NCBI RefSeq assembly: GCF_000427405.1
Contig: NZ_KE386491.1
Span: forward strand, 4,411,812 to 4,475,811
Reading direction: 5' to 3'
Length of the DNA: 64,000 bases
Origin: Flectobacillus major DSM 103
GTDB lineage: Bacteria > Bacteroidota > Bacteroidia > Cytophagales > Spirosomataceae
Made by a program: the position numbers and the translations under genes. Numbering within the stretch: the stretch's first letter is position 1; each line of letters starts with the position of its first letter. A model generated the notes under the pieces. The model did no database searches, had not been told where the DNA came from, and saw only the letters and a list, made by a program, of their open reading frames with translations. Shown here piece after piece: positions 46,551-56,734 of the stretch.

Positions 46551-47497
46551 TAAGAGTTTACCAGTTGATTATCAAGTACAGTAGCATTATGATACACTTT
46601 TTCAAAACGCAATAATATCCTTCTAAAAATCTCCTTTAATCCAATTCCTTCGCTATTGGCAATAAATGGTAAGAAGCTATTGGTATCTAAATTAGGCATG
46701 GTGTTGATGTCGAGAACATAAATTTTGCCATGACTAATACGAATATCGGTGCGCGACATCCCTTTCAGCCCCAATGCTCGGTGAACTTTGAGTACCATTT
46801 CTTGCATTTGGAAACAAGTAGTTTCGTCCAAATCGTGGTGTATTACTTTTTCGGTTTTGCCATAATTTTGTCCAGCAATATACACTTCTCTGGCATCGTC
46901 GGGGCGAATTTCGAGTGGATTTAAACAAATATAATCGCTCGCATCGGCATTAGGAATAACCCCAACCGTAAACTCACGACCCGCCAAATAAGGCTGAATA
47001 ATCATTTCATCTTTTTCTAGAAGGTCTTGGTAGGGAATCTGGTCTTTTTCAAAAACCAACATATTTTGGTGCAAACTGCCATAACGAGGTTTGGCAATAA
47101 AGCGATGACTCGGATAGTCGTTCAATTGGCTCAAAGGAACAATATCGGGGGTGTTGACCCCTACCATCTGACAAAAATGAGGTAGTTGCACTTTGTCTTT
47201 GGCTACAATCTGCGAAGTAAAATTACTGGCAGTGTGCCTAATGCCATTGTTGTCGAGCCAGCGTACAACATCGTGTTGCCCTTCGTCGCCAAAGCCATAA
47301 CAAACATTAAAAACAATGTCGAATTGGCGAAGAAACTGTGCAAATTCAGGCGTAAAGCCCACAAAATGCGTAATATAAGGATAATACCCTTCGGGCGTGG
47401 ATTGCAGAAATTGTACTACCGTACGAGCAAATATATTTTCCTTCCACGGGGTGAATGTTGAGTCTGAATACAAATAAATAAGCCGCTTGGGTGTCAT
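46550..47497 (-). CDS. ATP-grasp enzyme, D-Ala-D-Ala-ligase-like
   Basis: A 315-residue enzyme of the ATP-grasp superfamily. The central region FIAKPRYGSLHQNMLVF near residue 134 and IIQPYLAGREFTVGVI near residue 165 form the ATP-binding lobe. The C-terminal motif VLDINTMPNLDTNSFLP near residue 268 is the Mg-binding signature of D-alanine-D-alanine ligases (EINTMPG in the family; Asp replaces Glu here). No other cell-wall gene is adjacent, so it may be a general peptide- or amino-acid ligase and not the main Ddl. Confidence 0.85.
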   Translation of the reverse strand: MTPKRLIYLYSDSTFTPWKENIFARTVVQFLQSTPEGYYPYITHFVGFTPEFAQFLRQFDIVFNVCYGFGDEGQHDVVRWLDNNGIRHTASNFTSQIVAKDKVQLPHFCQMVGVNTPDIVPLSQLNDYPSHRFIAKPRYGSLHQNMLVFEKDQIPYQDLLEKDEMIIQPYLAGREFTVGVIPNADASDYICLNPLEIRPDDAREVYIAGQNYGKTEKVIHHDLDETTCFQMQEMVLKVHRALGLKGMSRTDIRISHGKIYVLDINTMPNLDTNSFLPFIANSEGIGLKEIFRRILLRFEKVYHNATVLDNQLVNS

Positions 47498-47712
47498 GTT
47501 TTTTGGGTTAAATTTCTGCCAAAATACGGAAGAAATCGGAAGGGTAAATTATCTCAATATTACGATTTTGTTATAGTTTATTATTTTTATAGTATTGATA
47601 TATAGGTGTTTATGTAATATTTGTTTAATGCTAATTTAATGTTGGTATAACCCACAGATGATAAATAAATGCACATCTTTGCAAATTCAAAATGGCATAA
47701 CAACATAGTAAC

Positions 47713-50262
47713 TTGAAGCAGCTAAAAAGCCTGATATTGGGGCTAATCTTTTTGTTGATTTATTCTGAAAATTTGTGTGGACAGGCTTTCACCAAAGTAA
47801 AAGGAAAGGTAGTAGATGCCAAAACAAACGAAACTATTCCTTTTGCTAATATTGTTGTTCAAGGCACCAATAAGGGTACACAAACAGATATGAATGGCAA
47901 TTTTTATCTGGAAATTCAGGCAAACCAGATTACCTTAAACGTGTCGATGGTAGGTTATCAGTCTGTTGTACGTAGTATCGAACAGGCAAAGGATATTGTG
48001 GTGGTCAATGTTAAATTACAAACCCTAGTAACTGGCCTTCAGGAAGTAACCGTAAAAGGTCGGCGTGAACGCTACCGCAACAAAGATAACCCAGCAGTAG
48101 CCCTTATCAAAAAGGTGATCGAGCATAAAAGCATGAATCGACCAGAGTTTTTGGATTTTTATCAGTTTAATCGTTATGAGAAACTAGAATTTGATTTAAG
48201 TAATATTTCCGAAAAATTTAGAAATAAGCGTTCGCTTCGCAAATTTGATTTTGTTTTTAACCACCTCGACACCTCCAAAGTTACAGGAAAGGTTAATTTG
48301 CCGTTGTATCTAAAAGAAACCATTTCTGATATTGTGTATCGCAAAACGCCTGAGGCTAAAAAAGAAATAATCCTTGCTGAAAAGATGACGGGGTTGGGGG
48401 GATATGTCGATAACAACGGGATAAAAATGTATTTAGAGGCTCTTTATCAGGATGTTAATTTTTATGACAATAATATCTTGTTGCTTGCCAATCAGTTTTT
48501 GGGGCCAACATCGCCTGTTGCCCCACAGTTTTATCGCTATGTGGTTGTTGATACCACCCAGCTAAAGGGTACAAAATGTATAACGCTGGGTTTTGCTCCT
48601 CGCAATAACAACGACCAGCTATTTCAAGGAGTGATGCTAGTGGCTATGGATTCTAGCTATGCTGTTCGGAAAGTAGAAATGGGCTTTTCAAAAGATATTA
48701 ACGTCAATTTTGTAACAGACCTCAAGGTTGTTCAAGAATTTGATTTTGTACAAAACCAAGGCTTGATGCTGTCTAAAGATGAACTTTCGATAGAGTTTAA
48801 TCCATTGAAAAAAGAAAATGGTATGGGGCTTTTTGGACAAAGAAGCGTTTCGTACCAAGACTATCAGCTCAATCAGCCAATTGCTGCCCAAAGATTTGAG
48901 GGTTTGCGAACCGAAACACTAAAAGAAGCCATCAATAGAGACGAAGAATTTTGGACAAAAAATCGTCATCAACCTTTATCCCTCAAAGAGGAAGGGATTT
49001 ACTCAATGGTCGATAGTGTTAGAAAAGTGCCTGTTTTTCAGAAATTTATGAATACGGCCACTTTTCTTTTGGAAGGATATAAGCCTCTTGGAGGATTTGA
49101 AATAGGGCCAGTCAATACATTTTATAGCTTTAACCCTATAGAGGGGCTTCGCTTACGATTGGGCGGTAGAACAACCCCCATATTTAGCGAAAAACTGGCT
49201 TTTGAAGTATATTCGGCCTATGGCATGCGCGACCAGCGTTGGAAATACTTTGGCTCAGCTACTTTGTCTCTAACCGACCACAATGTATATACCTATCCGA
49301 TTCGGCATTTGAGGGTTTCTTACCAAAACGATATTAAGATACCCGGTCAAGAATTACAATTTGTTCAAGAAGATAACTTTTTGTTGTCGTTCAAGCGAGG
49401 AAGTAACGATAAAATGACTTACAACAAAGTCTTTAATATCGATTTTTTGCGTGAATCTCGTACGGGATTGGCATGGAATCTTAATTTTAAACATATTCAA
49501 CAAGTACCAACGGGGTCGTTACAGTTTCAGACGGTAAGTTCGGTACAAATGCCCAATATTACCTCTGCCGAATGGACGCTTGGTTTGCGTTATGCCCCCC
49601 ACGAACAATTTTATCAAGGCAAAACCTACCGTATCCCTATTGTGAATCAATATCCTATTTTTCAGTTAAGGTATACTTTAGCACGAAAAGGAATTTTTGG
49701 TAGCGATTATAATTATAGTCGTTGGATAGGCATGGTTTACAAAAGGGTATATATGCCTCCACTAGGTTATTCAGATATTACCCTAGAGGCCGCCAAAATG
49801 CTAGGGAAAATACCTTTTCCACTTATGATGATTCATAGAGCCAACCAGACTTATGCCTATCAGCCCGAAGCCTACAACCTCATGAACTTTTTAGAATTTG
49901 TGAGCGACCAATACGGAGCTGTTTTTGTCGACCATCATTTTAATGGTTTTTTCTTCAATAAGATTCCGTTATTGAACAAACTCAAGGTACGAGAAGTACT
50001 AACTTTCAAAGGACTTTGGGGCAGGGTATCGCAAGCCAATATACCAAACAAAGAAAATAACTTATTGGTATTTCCCCAAAATACCCAAGGCGAAACCACT
50101 ACCTTTTCGCTCGACAACCGACCTTATGTCGAAATGAGCGTAGGCGTTGAAAATATCTTTAAAGTATTACGAATAGATATGTTGCAGCGACTTAGCTATC
50201 GAAACAACCCTAATATTGCTCATCAAGTAGCTTTTAGATTTAGAATGAAATTTGATTTTTAA
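47713..50262 (+). CDS. Outer-membrane protein with carboxypeptidase-regulatory-like N-domain (DUF5686-type)
   Basis: An 849-residue protein that begins with TTG; the only nearby upstream ATG runs into a stop. A signal peptide (residues 1-24, ending LCGQ) is followed by a CarboxypepD_reg-like domain (VKGKVVDAKTNETIPFANIVV, with TDMNGNFYLEI near residues 58-68; read in parts). The long remainder fits the DUF5686 family, whose C-terminal half is barrel-like, and ends in the aromatic FRMKFDF. Related proteins are abundant in Bacteroidota outer membranes. The function is not established. Not a SusC: no TonB plug domain was recognised. Confidence 0.85.
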   Translation: MKQLKSLILGLIFLLIYSENLCGQAFTKVKGKVVDAKTNETIPFANIVVQGTNKGTQTDMNGNFYLEIQANQITLNVSMVGYQSVVRSIEQAKDIVVVNVKLQTLVTGLQEVTVKGRRERYRNKDNPAVALIKKVIEHKSMNRPEFLDFYQFNRYEKLEFDLSNISEKFRNKRSLRKFDFVFNHLDTSKVTGKVNLPLYLKETISDIVYRKTPEAKKEIILAEKMTGLGGYVDNNGIKMYLEALYQDVNFYDNNILLLANQFLGPTSPVAPQFYRYVVVDTTQLKGTKCITLGFAPRNNNDQLFQGVMLVAMDSSYAVRKVEMGFSKDINVNFVTDLKVVQEFDFVQNQGLMLSKDELSIEFNPLKKENGMGLFGQRSVSYQDYQLNQPIAAQRFEGLRTETLKEAINRDEEFWTKNRHQPLSLKEEGIYSMVDSVRKVPVFQKFMNTATFLLEGYKPLGGFEIGPVNTFYSFNPIEGLRLRLGGRTTPIFSEKLAFEVYSAYGMRDQRWKYFGSATLSLTDHNVYTYPIRHLRVSYQNDIKIPGQELQFVQEDNFLLSFKRGSNDKMTYNKVFNIDFLRESRTGLAWNLNFKHIQQVPTGSLQFQTVSSVQMPNITSAEWTLGLRYAPHEQFYQGKTYRIPIVNQYPIFQLRYTLARKGIFGSDYNYSRWIGMVYKRVYMPPLGYSDITLEAAKMLGKIPFPLMMIHRANQTYAYQPEAYNLMNFLEFVSDQYGAVFVDHHFNGFFFNKIPLLNKLKVREVLTFKGLWGRVSQANIPNKENNLLVFPQNTQGETTTFSLDNRPYVEMSVGVENIFKVLRIDMLQRLSYRNNPNIAHQVAFRFRMKFDF

Positions 50263-50389
50263 GGATAAAGCCCTATGTAGTACAATGTATTTATTATCAA
50301 ATTGTTAAGTCTAAAATTCGTAACCTCCTCATAATATTTAGATAATACTAAATACCTACTTTTACGAAACAAATTAGTCAAATACTTGT

Positions 50390-51430
50390 ATGCGAAAAAA
50401 ACTATTGTTCATTACAGGGTCAATCAACCAGACATCGCAGATGCACCAAATAGCTCAGTATTTGCCCGAATACGAGTGTTGGTTTAGTCAGATATTTGCT
50501 GATTCGCCATTTATTAATTGGGTAATAGAAAATACCACTTGGGCAGACAGAACAGTACTGGCTGGGCAGTTCAGGAAAAACTCTGAGGCTTATTGTAAAG
50601 AACACGGTTTGTTGATGGATTATAAGGCTCAAAAAAACCACTATGATTTGGTAGTGTATTGTTCTGACCTCATTATTCCTGATAGAATGCTACAAACCAA
50701 AACGCTTTGGGTACAAGAAGGGATGATAGACGAATGTACCTTGGCGAGCAAAATAGTTAAAAAGTTGCATTTGCCACCTTATTTGGCTATTGGTACGTCG
50801 CTCAATGGCTCGTCCAATATTTGCGATATATATTGTGCCGCTTCTGAAGGTTATAAAAACTATTTTGCCAAAATGGGTACAGATACGCAACGTATTTTGC
50901 CAACAGGGATTCCTAATTTTGATAACTGCCAGCAGTTTTTACAAAACGATTTAGCTCTTCGCAACTACGTTTTAGTAACAACCTCCGATATTCGAGAGTG
51001 CTTTCGTCCCGACGACAGAGTGGCCTTTATTAAAAAGTGTGTCAATATTGCCAATGGTCGCCCTTTGATATTCAAATTACACCCCAACGAAGTATTTGAA
51101 AGAGCTATCGCCGAAATCAAAGAAAACACACCAGAAGGCACACAGATATTGACCAATGGCAATGCCAACCACCTAGTAGCCAACTGCGACGAACTAATTA
51201 CGCAGTATTCTACGCTAGTGTATGTGGGTATTGCCCTTGGTAAAAAAGTACATTCCTATTTTGAGGTAGATGAGCTCCAAAAACTTGCTCCAATTCAGAA
51301 CGAAGGTACTTCTGCACAAAATATTGCTCAAGTTTGTCGTGATTTTGTGGAGTTCAGTGGAAAGAAAGAACAGTTTGTACAGCAGTATCAGTACAGAGCT
51401 GTCGACCCAAAGGTTTTAAGTTTTGCCTAA
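50390..51430 (+). CDS. GT-B-like glycosyl- or polyol-phosphate transferase
   Basis: A 346-residue cytoplasmic protein. The C-terminal half resembles CDP-glycerol glycerophosphotransferase and UDP-GlcNAc 2-epimerase-type GT-B folds: PLIFKLHPNE near residue 224, then a serine-containing nucleotide-binding segment ITQYSTLVYVGIALGKKVHSY near residue 266. The N-terminal half is Trp- and Tyr-rich. It is the first gene of a cluster and only 6 nt precede the next gene, a cytidylyltransferase, so it likely transfers the sugar made by the cluster. Confidence 0.65.
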   Translation: MRKKLLFITGSINQTSQMHQIAQYLPEYECWFSQIFADSPFINWVIENTTWADRTVLAGQFRKNSEAYCKEHGLLMDYKAQKNHYDLVVYCSDLIIPDRMLQTKTLWVQEGMIDECTLASKIVKKLHLPPYLAIGTSLNGSSNICDIYCAASEGYKNYFAKMGTDTQRILPTGIPNFDNCQQFLQNDLALRNYVLVTTSDIRECFRPDDRVAFIKKCVNIANGRPLIFKLHPNEVFERAIAEIKENTPEGTQILTNGNANHLVANCDELITQYSTLVYVGIALGKKVHSYFEVDELQKLAPIQNEGTSAQNIAQVCRDFVEFSGKKEQFVQQYQYRAVDPKVLSFA

Positions 51431-51436
51431 AAAAAT

Positions 51437-52252
51437 ATGCGTAAAACCAACGATTTAGCTATCACATTGGTAGTACAAGCTCGGATGAGTTCGAGCCGTT
51501 TGCCCGGCAAAGTGATGCTCCCGATTTTGGGCGAACCTTTGCTTTTGAGAATGATTGAGCGACTAAAGCAAGTAAAGCGTATAGTGAATATAGTTATAGC
51601 TACTTCCGATACGAGCGATGATGATTTGATAGAAAGTTTTTGTAAAAAATATCAAATAGACTGTTATAGAGGAAGCCTAAACGACCTTTTGGATAGGCAC
51701 TGGAATGTAGGGCATTTGACCAATGCCGATGCTGTAGTAAAAATCCCGTCGGACTGTCCACTAATAGACCCTCGGATTGTAGATAAGGTGTTGGATTACT
51801 ATGTAGAAAACGCCAACCAATATGACTTTGTTAGCAACCTTCATCCAGCCACATATCCCGACGGAAACGATGTAGAAGTAATGGCATTTGAGGCACTTAC
51901 CCAAGCGTGGGAAGAAGCCTCAAAACCCTTAGAGCTAGAACATACAACACCCTACTTTTGGGAAAACCCCGATAAATTTAAAATAGGGAATGTAGTATGG
52001 GAAACAGGTTTAGATTATTCGATGTCACACAGATTTACCATAGACTACCATGAAGACTACCAATTTATTAAGCGGGTTTTTGAGGAGCTTTATCCTGTCA
52101 AGCCTAACTTCTCTTTGGAAGATATTTTAACATTGCTGACCAATAAGCCCGATATTATGGCTATTAATGCCCAGTGGGCAGGTGTAAATTGGTACCGAAA
52201 TCACTTAGCAGAACTCAAAACAATTGAGCCGTTTATGACCAAGGTAATTTAA
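51437..52252 (+). CDS. SpsF-like cytidylyltransferase
   Basis: A 271-residue nucleotidyltransferase. The N-terminus VVQARMSSSRLPGKVMLPI (residues 12-30) is the CTP-binding loop of the SpsF/CMP-KDO-synthetase family, followed by the metal-site motif KIPSDCPLIDPRIVD near residue 104. The rest fits the family. Relatives activate nonulosonic or octulosonic acids as CMP-sugars, but SpsF-type proteins also occur with other sugars. Its place in the cluster suggests it activates the product of the NeuB-family synthase at 57314. Confidence 0.85.
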   Translation: MRKTNDLAITLVVQARMSSSRLPGKVMLPILGEPLLLRMIERLKQVKRIVNIVIATSDTSDDDLIESFCKKYQIDCYRGSLNDLLDRHWNVGHLTNADAVVKIPSDCPLIDPRIVDKVLDYYVENANQYDFVSNLHPATYPDGNDVEVMAFEALTQAWEEASKPLELEHTTPYFWENPDKFKIGNVVWETGLDYSMSHRFTIDYHEDYQFIKRVFEELYPVKPNFSLEDILTLLTNKPDIMAINAQWAGVNWYRNHLAELKTIEPFMTKVI

Positions 52253-52292
52253 CTGCTTTGGTATGCTAAAATAGTCGCTTAATATACAACTC

Positions 52293-53150
52293 ATGAACGA
52301 ATTAAAATTACAAAAGTTAGAGCAAACAGCCCTCCGTGTAAGAGAACACGTAATTAAACTGGCCACCGATGGAGGGTGTTTTGTAGGAGCATCGTTGTCT
52401 GCCACCGACTTGATTGTTTACTTATATTCCGAATTTCTGAACCTTAATAGTACTAATTTAACAGACCCCGAGCGGGACTATTTATTTCTGTCAAAAGGGC
52501 ACGATGTGCCTGCTTTGTATGGTACGTTGGTCGAAATGGGTGTTTTAGAAGCAGAGAGACTGCAAAATCATCTATCTACCAACGACCATATTTATTGGCA
52601 TCCCAATACCAATATTCCGGGTATCGAATTTCATTCGGGTTCGTTGGGGCATCTTCCTGCTGTAGCGGTAGGCGTAGCTATGGATTGTAAAATAGCAGGT
52701 ACAAACAATCGTATTGTGTGTATCTTGGGCGATGGCGAACTCAACGAAGGGTCGGTTTGGGAAGCAGTAATGGTAGCTCATGCTCATCAGCTCGACAACC
52801 TCGTTTTTGTGGTTGACCGCAACCAATTTCAGGCTAATATGGCTACCGAAGATTTGATACCATTAGAACCTCTCACCGATAAATTTGAAGCTTTTGGCTG
52901 GGAAGTTTGCCGTATCGATGGGCATCATTTTTTAGATTTGGAAGAAGCTTTTTCTGAATTGCCTTATAAAAAAAATAAACCAAGCGTAGTAATTGCCGAT
53001 ACCGTTCGAGGCAAAGGTTTACCGAGTATCGAAGCTCGTTCTGACCGTTGGTTTTGTAATTTCTCAACCTCTGAAATTGAGCAATTGCTTCAAGAACTTC
53101 ATGGAGTATCTCAGGCCAATATTGCATCCGAATCGTTGGTTGTTAGGTAG
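52293..53150 (+). CDS. Transketolase, N-terminal subunit
   Basis: A 285-residue protein equal to the ThDP-binding half of transketolase. The diphosphate-binding motif GDGELNEGSVWEA lies near residue 147 and the pyrophosphate-side His in SKGHDVPALYG near residue 70. Other motifs are HSGSLGHLPAVAVG and ADTVRGKGLPSIE. The pyrimidine-binding and C-terminal domains are supplied by the next gene, after a 221-bp spacer. Such split transketolases occur in sugar-biosynthesis clusters. It transfers two-carbon ketol units; the substrate here is unknown. Confidence 0.92.
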   Translation: MNELKLQKLEQTALRVREHVIKLATDGGCFVGASLSATDLIVYLYSEFLNLNSTNLTDPERDYLFLSKGHDVPALYGTLVEMGVLEAERLQNHLSTNDHIYWHPNTNIPGIEFHSGSLGHLPAVAVGVAMDCKIAGTNNRIVCILGDGELNEGSVWEAVMVAHAHQLDNLVFVVDRNQFQANMATEDLIPLEPLTDKFEAFGWEVCRIDGHHFLDLEEAFSELPYKKNKPSVVIADTVRGKGLPSIEARSDRWFCNFSTSEIEQLLQELHGVSQANIASESLVVR

Positions 53151-53371
53151 TATATTGTAAGTGGTTGTTTTTCAGTGTTATAGATAATCTGATGAAGGGT
53201 CGGATACCTGAGCCTATTGGCAGAGGAAGCCTTTCCCTAAATCAATAATATCCTCTTCCTATTAGTTAACTTATCGACAAGTAGTAAAGAGTAATGAATA
53301 TCATGGCTCAGTAATCAGAGCCTTGGGCATATTTGCCCAGTCAATAAAACGTTATAAACAGAGGTGTACCC
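53151..53371 (+). promoter_or_regulatory. Spacer with two adjacent hairpins between transketolase halves
   Basis: A 5-bp stem (53305-53309 with 53318-53322) is followed at once by a 6-bp stem (53324-53329 with 53334-53339), 32 nt before the second subunit's ATG. Neither has a T-run. A role in differential expression or an internal start is conceivable. Confidence 0.35.
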
Positions 53372-54310
53372 ATGTACGAAGAACTGCTAAAAGAAATGGC
53401 TTTGGACAACGAGCGTTTCGTTGTTATGACGGCCGAAAATAGAGCTTTAATACGAAATTTGCCTTGGGTTTTGGGTAAAAGATTTATAGATACAGGTATT
53501 ACCGAACAATGTATGATAGGAGCGGCGGCAGGCTTGGCTTTGCGTGGTCGTATTCCTGTAGTACATGCTTTGGCGGCGTTTTTATCGATGCGTGCTTTTG
53601 AGTTTGTTCGTACCGATGTTGGTATTGCTAATTTGCCCGTCAAACTAAGTGCTTTTATCCCAGGCTTTTTGTCGGATGGTAATGGGCCTACCCACCAAGC
53701 CATCGAAGATATTGCCCTGATGCGTGGTATTCCTAATATGCAAGTATTTGCTCCTGCCGACGAACAAGAGTTGGCTATAATGTTACCTCAAATGTTGCTT
53801 TCTACGCAACCCGCCTATATCCGTATTTGTAATCGTCCTACTATTTTTCAGCACCAAACAAACTTTACTATTGGCCAAGCCGAGGTAATAGCCGAAGGAA
53901 ACGACGTAACGATTTTAGTATATGGCTTTATGTTGGAACAAGCCCTTATTACAGCCCAAATTTTACGAGAAGAAGGCAAATCTGTAGGTTTAGTCAATAT
54001 GAGGTCATTGAAACCTATTGATGAAAATATCATTTTGCAAGTAGCTCAATCGTCGAGTTTAGTAGTTACTATCGAAGACCATTTTGTTACAGGGGGCTTG
54101 TATTCTATTGTGGCCGAAACGTTGCTAAAACACCAAAAAACAGCCAATGTATTGCCTATTGCCCTGTTTGAAAAATGGTTTAAACCAGCCCGCCTTCAGG
54201 CATTACTTGAATATGAGGGCTTTACGGGGAAGCTCATGGCCGAAAAAATATTGGGCTATACCACCAAGGCTACCCAACCCCAAATAGCAGTCTCAGCTTT
54301 TGCTGAATAA
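53372..54310 (+). CDS. Transketolase, C-terminal subunit
   Basis: A 312-residue protein equal to the pyrimidine-binding and C-terminal domains of transketolase. The catalytic Glu is in FIDTGITEQCMIGAAAGLA near residue 38. GNGPTHQAIEDIALMRGIPN near residue 107 is the family signature. VTIEDHFVTGG near residue 231 belongs to the C-terminal domain. Together with the preceding gene it makes a full ThDP-dependent transketolase. Confidence 0.92.
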   Translation: MYEELLKEMALDNERFVVMTAENRALIRNLPWVLGKRFIDTGITEQCMIGAAAGLALRGRIPVVHALAAFLSMRAFEFVRTDVGIANLPVKLSAFIPGFLSDGNGPTHQAIEDIALMRGIPNMQVFAPADEQELAIMLPQMLLSTQPAYIRICNRPTIFQHQTNFTIGQAEVIAEGNDVTILVYGFMLEQALITAQILREEGKSVGLVNMRSLKPIDENIILQVAQSSSLVVTIEDHFVTGGLYSIVAETLLKHQKTANVLPIALFEKWFKPARLQALLEYEGFTGKLMAEKILGYTTKATQPQIAVSAFAE

Positions 54311-54353
54311 AACAACATTTATTACGCTGAAATCACCAATCCGAATATAGAAT

Positions 54354-55697
54354 ATGCCCAACGGAATTGAATTGAACCAACATTTTCCAGATATTACCAT
54401 ATCCAATCAGTGGTTTGAACGTGCAAAAGCCATTCAAAAACCAGTCACCCAAACCCTTGCCAAAGGGCCAGGGCAGTTTACCAAAGGAGTTGCTCCCAAA
54501 TACCTACAAAAAGGACGAGGCTCGCACGTGTGGGATGCCGATGGCAACGAGTATATCGACTACAATGCGGCCATTGGGCCTGTATCGTTAGGGTATTGCT
54601 ACCCTGTGGTCGACGAGGCCATCAAGGCTCAGCTCGAAAATGGCATTTCTTTTTCGCTCATGCACCCCTTAGAAGTAGAGCTCTCTGAGCTTATTCAAGA
54701 GGTAATCCCCAATGCCGAGGCTGTAAAAATCGCTAAAACGGGTGCTGATGTCTGTTCGGCGGCTGTGCGTGTAGCTCGGGCATTTACGGGGCGTGAAAAG
54801 ATTTTTTGTTGTGGGTATCATGGCTGGCACGACTGGTACATAGGCATTACAAGCCGTAATGCGGGTATTCCTGAAAGTACTCAACACATGACCTACACTT
54901 TTGAATACAACGATATTGAAAGTATCAAGGCTGCCCTCGACGAAGACGTTGCAGCGATTATTTTAGAACCTTTTATTTTTGAAGCACCACATCCTACTTT
55001 TTTGCAAGAACTCGCAGAGGTATGTCGTGAAAATGGTACATTGCTAATTTTTGATGAAATGTGGACAGGTTTTAGGATTGCCTTAGGCGGTGCTCAGGCC
55101 TATTTCGATGTAAAGCCCGATTTGGCTGTATATTCAAAAGCCTGTGCCAATGGTATGCCTATTGCCTTACTGACAGGCCGTGCCGATGTAATGGAACTAT
55201 TTAATAAAGAGGTGTTTAGTTATACTACCTTTGGTGGCGAAACCCTTTCGCTGGCGGCGTGTATAGCCACTATCAAAGAACTTCGAGATAAAAATGTACC
55301 TGCTTATTTGGCCGAAAAAGGACAAATCTTACAAGATGGATATAACCAAATAGCCCGTGAGTTTGGCCTAGATATGTTTACAAAATGTATAGGGTATCCT
55401 TGCCGTTCTATGGTTACATTTTTGCCAGATGCAGGCAATAGCCTCGAACTAAAAACACTGATGCAACAAGAAATGATTAAGCGTGGGGTTTTGTGGGCGG
55501 GCTTTCATAATATGTGTTTTAGCCATACCGACGACGATATTCAATACACATTACAAGCTTACCACGACGTAATGCCTTTGATAAAAGAGGCTATTTTGTC
55601 GAAAAATGTACAAGCATTATTGAAAGGGGAAGTATTGGAAGCTGTATTCAGAAAAACCAGTAATTACAATATTAAACCAGCCTTACAAAAAGCCTAA
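54354..55697 (+). CDS. Class III aminotransferase (glutamate-1-semialdehyde-aminomutase-like)
   Basis: A 447-residue PLP enzyme. GSHVWDADGNEYIDYNAAIG near residue 59, the PLP-contact segment FCCGYHGWHDWY near residue 152, LLIFDEMWTGFRIA near residue 229 and the PLP Lys in YSKACANGMPIAL near residue 263 match the class III family. The GSA-aminomutase-like N-terminus is typical, but the surrounding genes favour a sugar or keto-sugar substrate. Spacing of 4 nt to the next gene shows an operon. Confidence 0.9.
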   Translation: MPNGIELNQHFPDITISNQWFERAKAIQKPVTQTLAKGPGQFTKGVAPKYLQKGRGSHVWDADGNEYIDYNAAIGPVSLGYCYPVVDEAIKAQLENGISFSLMHPLEVELSELIQEVIPNAEAVKIAKTGADVCSAAVRVARAFTGREKIFCCGYHGWHDWYIGITSRNAGIPESTQHMTYTFEYNDIESIKAALDEDVAAIILEPFIFEAPHPTFLQELAEVCRENGTLLIFDEMWTGFRIALGGAQAYFDVKPDLAVYSKACANGMPIALLTGRADVMELFNKEVFSYTTFGGETLSLAACIATIKELRDKNVPAYLAEKGQILQDGYNQIAREFGLDMFTKCIGYPCRSMVTFLPDAGNSLELKTLMQQEMIKRGVLWAGFHNMCFSHTDDDIQYTLQAYHDVMPLIKEAILSKNVQALLKGEVLEAVFRKTSNYNIKPALQKA

Positions 55698-55701
55698 AAC
55701 C

Positions 55702-56541
55702 ATGGAAAATACCAAGCCAAATGCAGCCATTGCGATTCCTCAAATGTTTTCGTTGGTAGGCAAAACGGCCATCGTTACAGGTGCAACGGGTCTGATTGGG
55801 CAAAAACACTGCGAAGCTTTGGCACTGGCAGGAGCTAATGTTGTCGTGGCTGATTTACTAGAAATACAAGCAAAAAGCTTGGCAAAAACATTAGGCAATA
55901 GCCATTTAGGAATAAAACTAGATGTTACCAGCGCCAATTCTCTTGAAAAAGCCAAGGCGATGATTTTGGCCGAATATGGCACGATTGATATTCTGGTTAA
56001 TAATGCCGCCATCAACGATATGTTTGAAAATCCATTGATGGCTAAAGAGTTGTCGGCTTTTGAATATTACCCGATAGAATCTTTCCGAAAGTCATTGGAA
56101 GTAAACGTATTAGGTGTGTTTTTGTGTTCGCAAGTATTTGGTACAGTTATGGCCGAAAATGATGGAGGTAGCATAATTAATATAGCTTCTACCTATGGTA
56201 TGGTAGGCCCCGACCAAAGTATTTACCGTGACGAAAATGGTGAGCAGAGTTTTTATAAATCTCCCTCATATCCTACTACCAAAGGGGCTATACTCAATTT
56301 TACTCGTTTTTTGGCTTCCTATTGGGGGCATAAAGGTGTGAGAGTAAACACCCTTTCGCCTGGAGGAGTTGCTAATGGACAAAGCGATTTTTTTATCCAA
56401 AACTATACCGCCAAAACACCTCTAGGGCGTATGGCTCAGCCTACAGATTATCAGGGAGCACTGTTGTATTTGGCCTCTGAGGCTTCAGCTTATATGACTG
56501 GTGCCAACTTGGTTGTAGATGGCGGTTGGACAGCAATTTAA
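55702..56541 (+). CDS. Short-chain dehydrogenase, PtmA-like
   Basis: A 279-residue NAD(P)-dependent oxidoreductase. The Rossmann motif is TGATGLIGQKH near residue 29, the NNA motif NNAAINDMF near residue 99, and the catalytic Ser-Tyr-Lys set comprises ASTYG then YPTTKGAI near residue 192. The FENPLMAKELSAFEYYPIE-like stretch and length resemble PtmA flagellin-modification proteins, which act in nonulosonate synthesis. The 4-nt spacing to the aminotransferase implies coupled expression. Confidence 0.87.
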   Translation: MENTKPNAAIAIPQMFSLVGKTAIVTGATGLIGQKHCEALALAGANVVVADLLEIQAKSLAKTLGNSHLGIKLDVTSANSLEKAKAMILAEYGTIDILVNNAAINDMFENPLMAKELSAFEYYPIESFRKSLEVNVLGVFLCSQVFGTVMAENDGGSIINIASTYGMVGPDQSIYRDENGEQSFYKSPSYPTTKGAILNFTRFLASYWGHKGVRVNTLSPGGVANGQSDFFIQNYTAKTPLGRMAQPTDYQGALLYLASEASAYMTGANLVVDGGWTAI

Positions 56542-56734
56542 TCAAAACGGGTTATTGAACTATTATTTAAAAACCACTGAGCCATAGCCTAAGGCCAATC
56601 AAGCATTGTGGGGATTTAGTGCAGTACAAATTTTCAATAAGCTACAAAATATGATTTTTGAGAATTAGGAAATAGCTATCGGTATGTAATATACAGATTG
56701 GTTAAATAGCTAATTCATTCAATTATGTGTCAGA

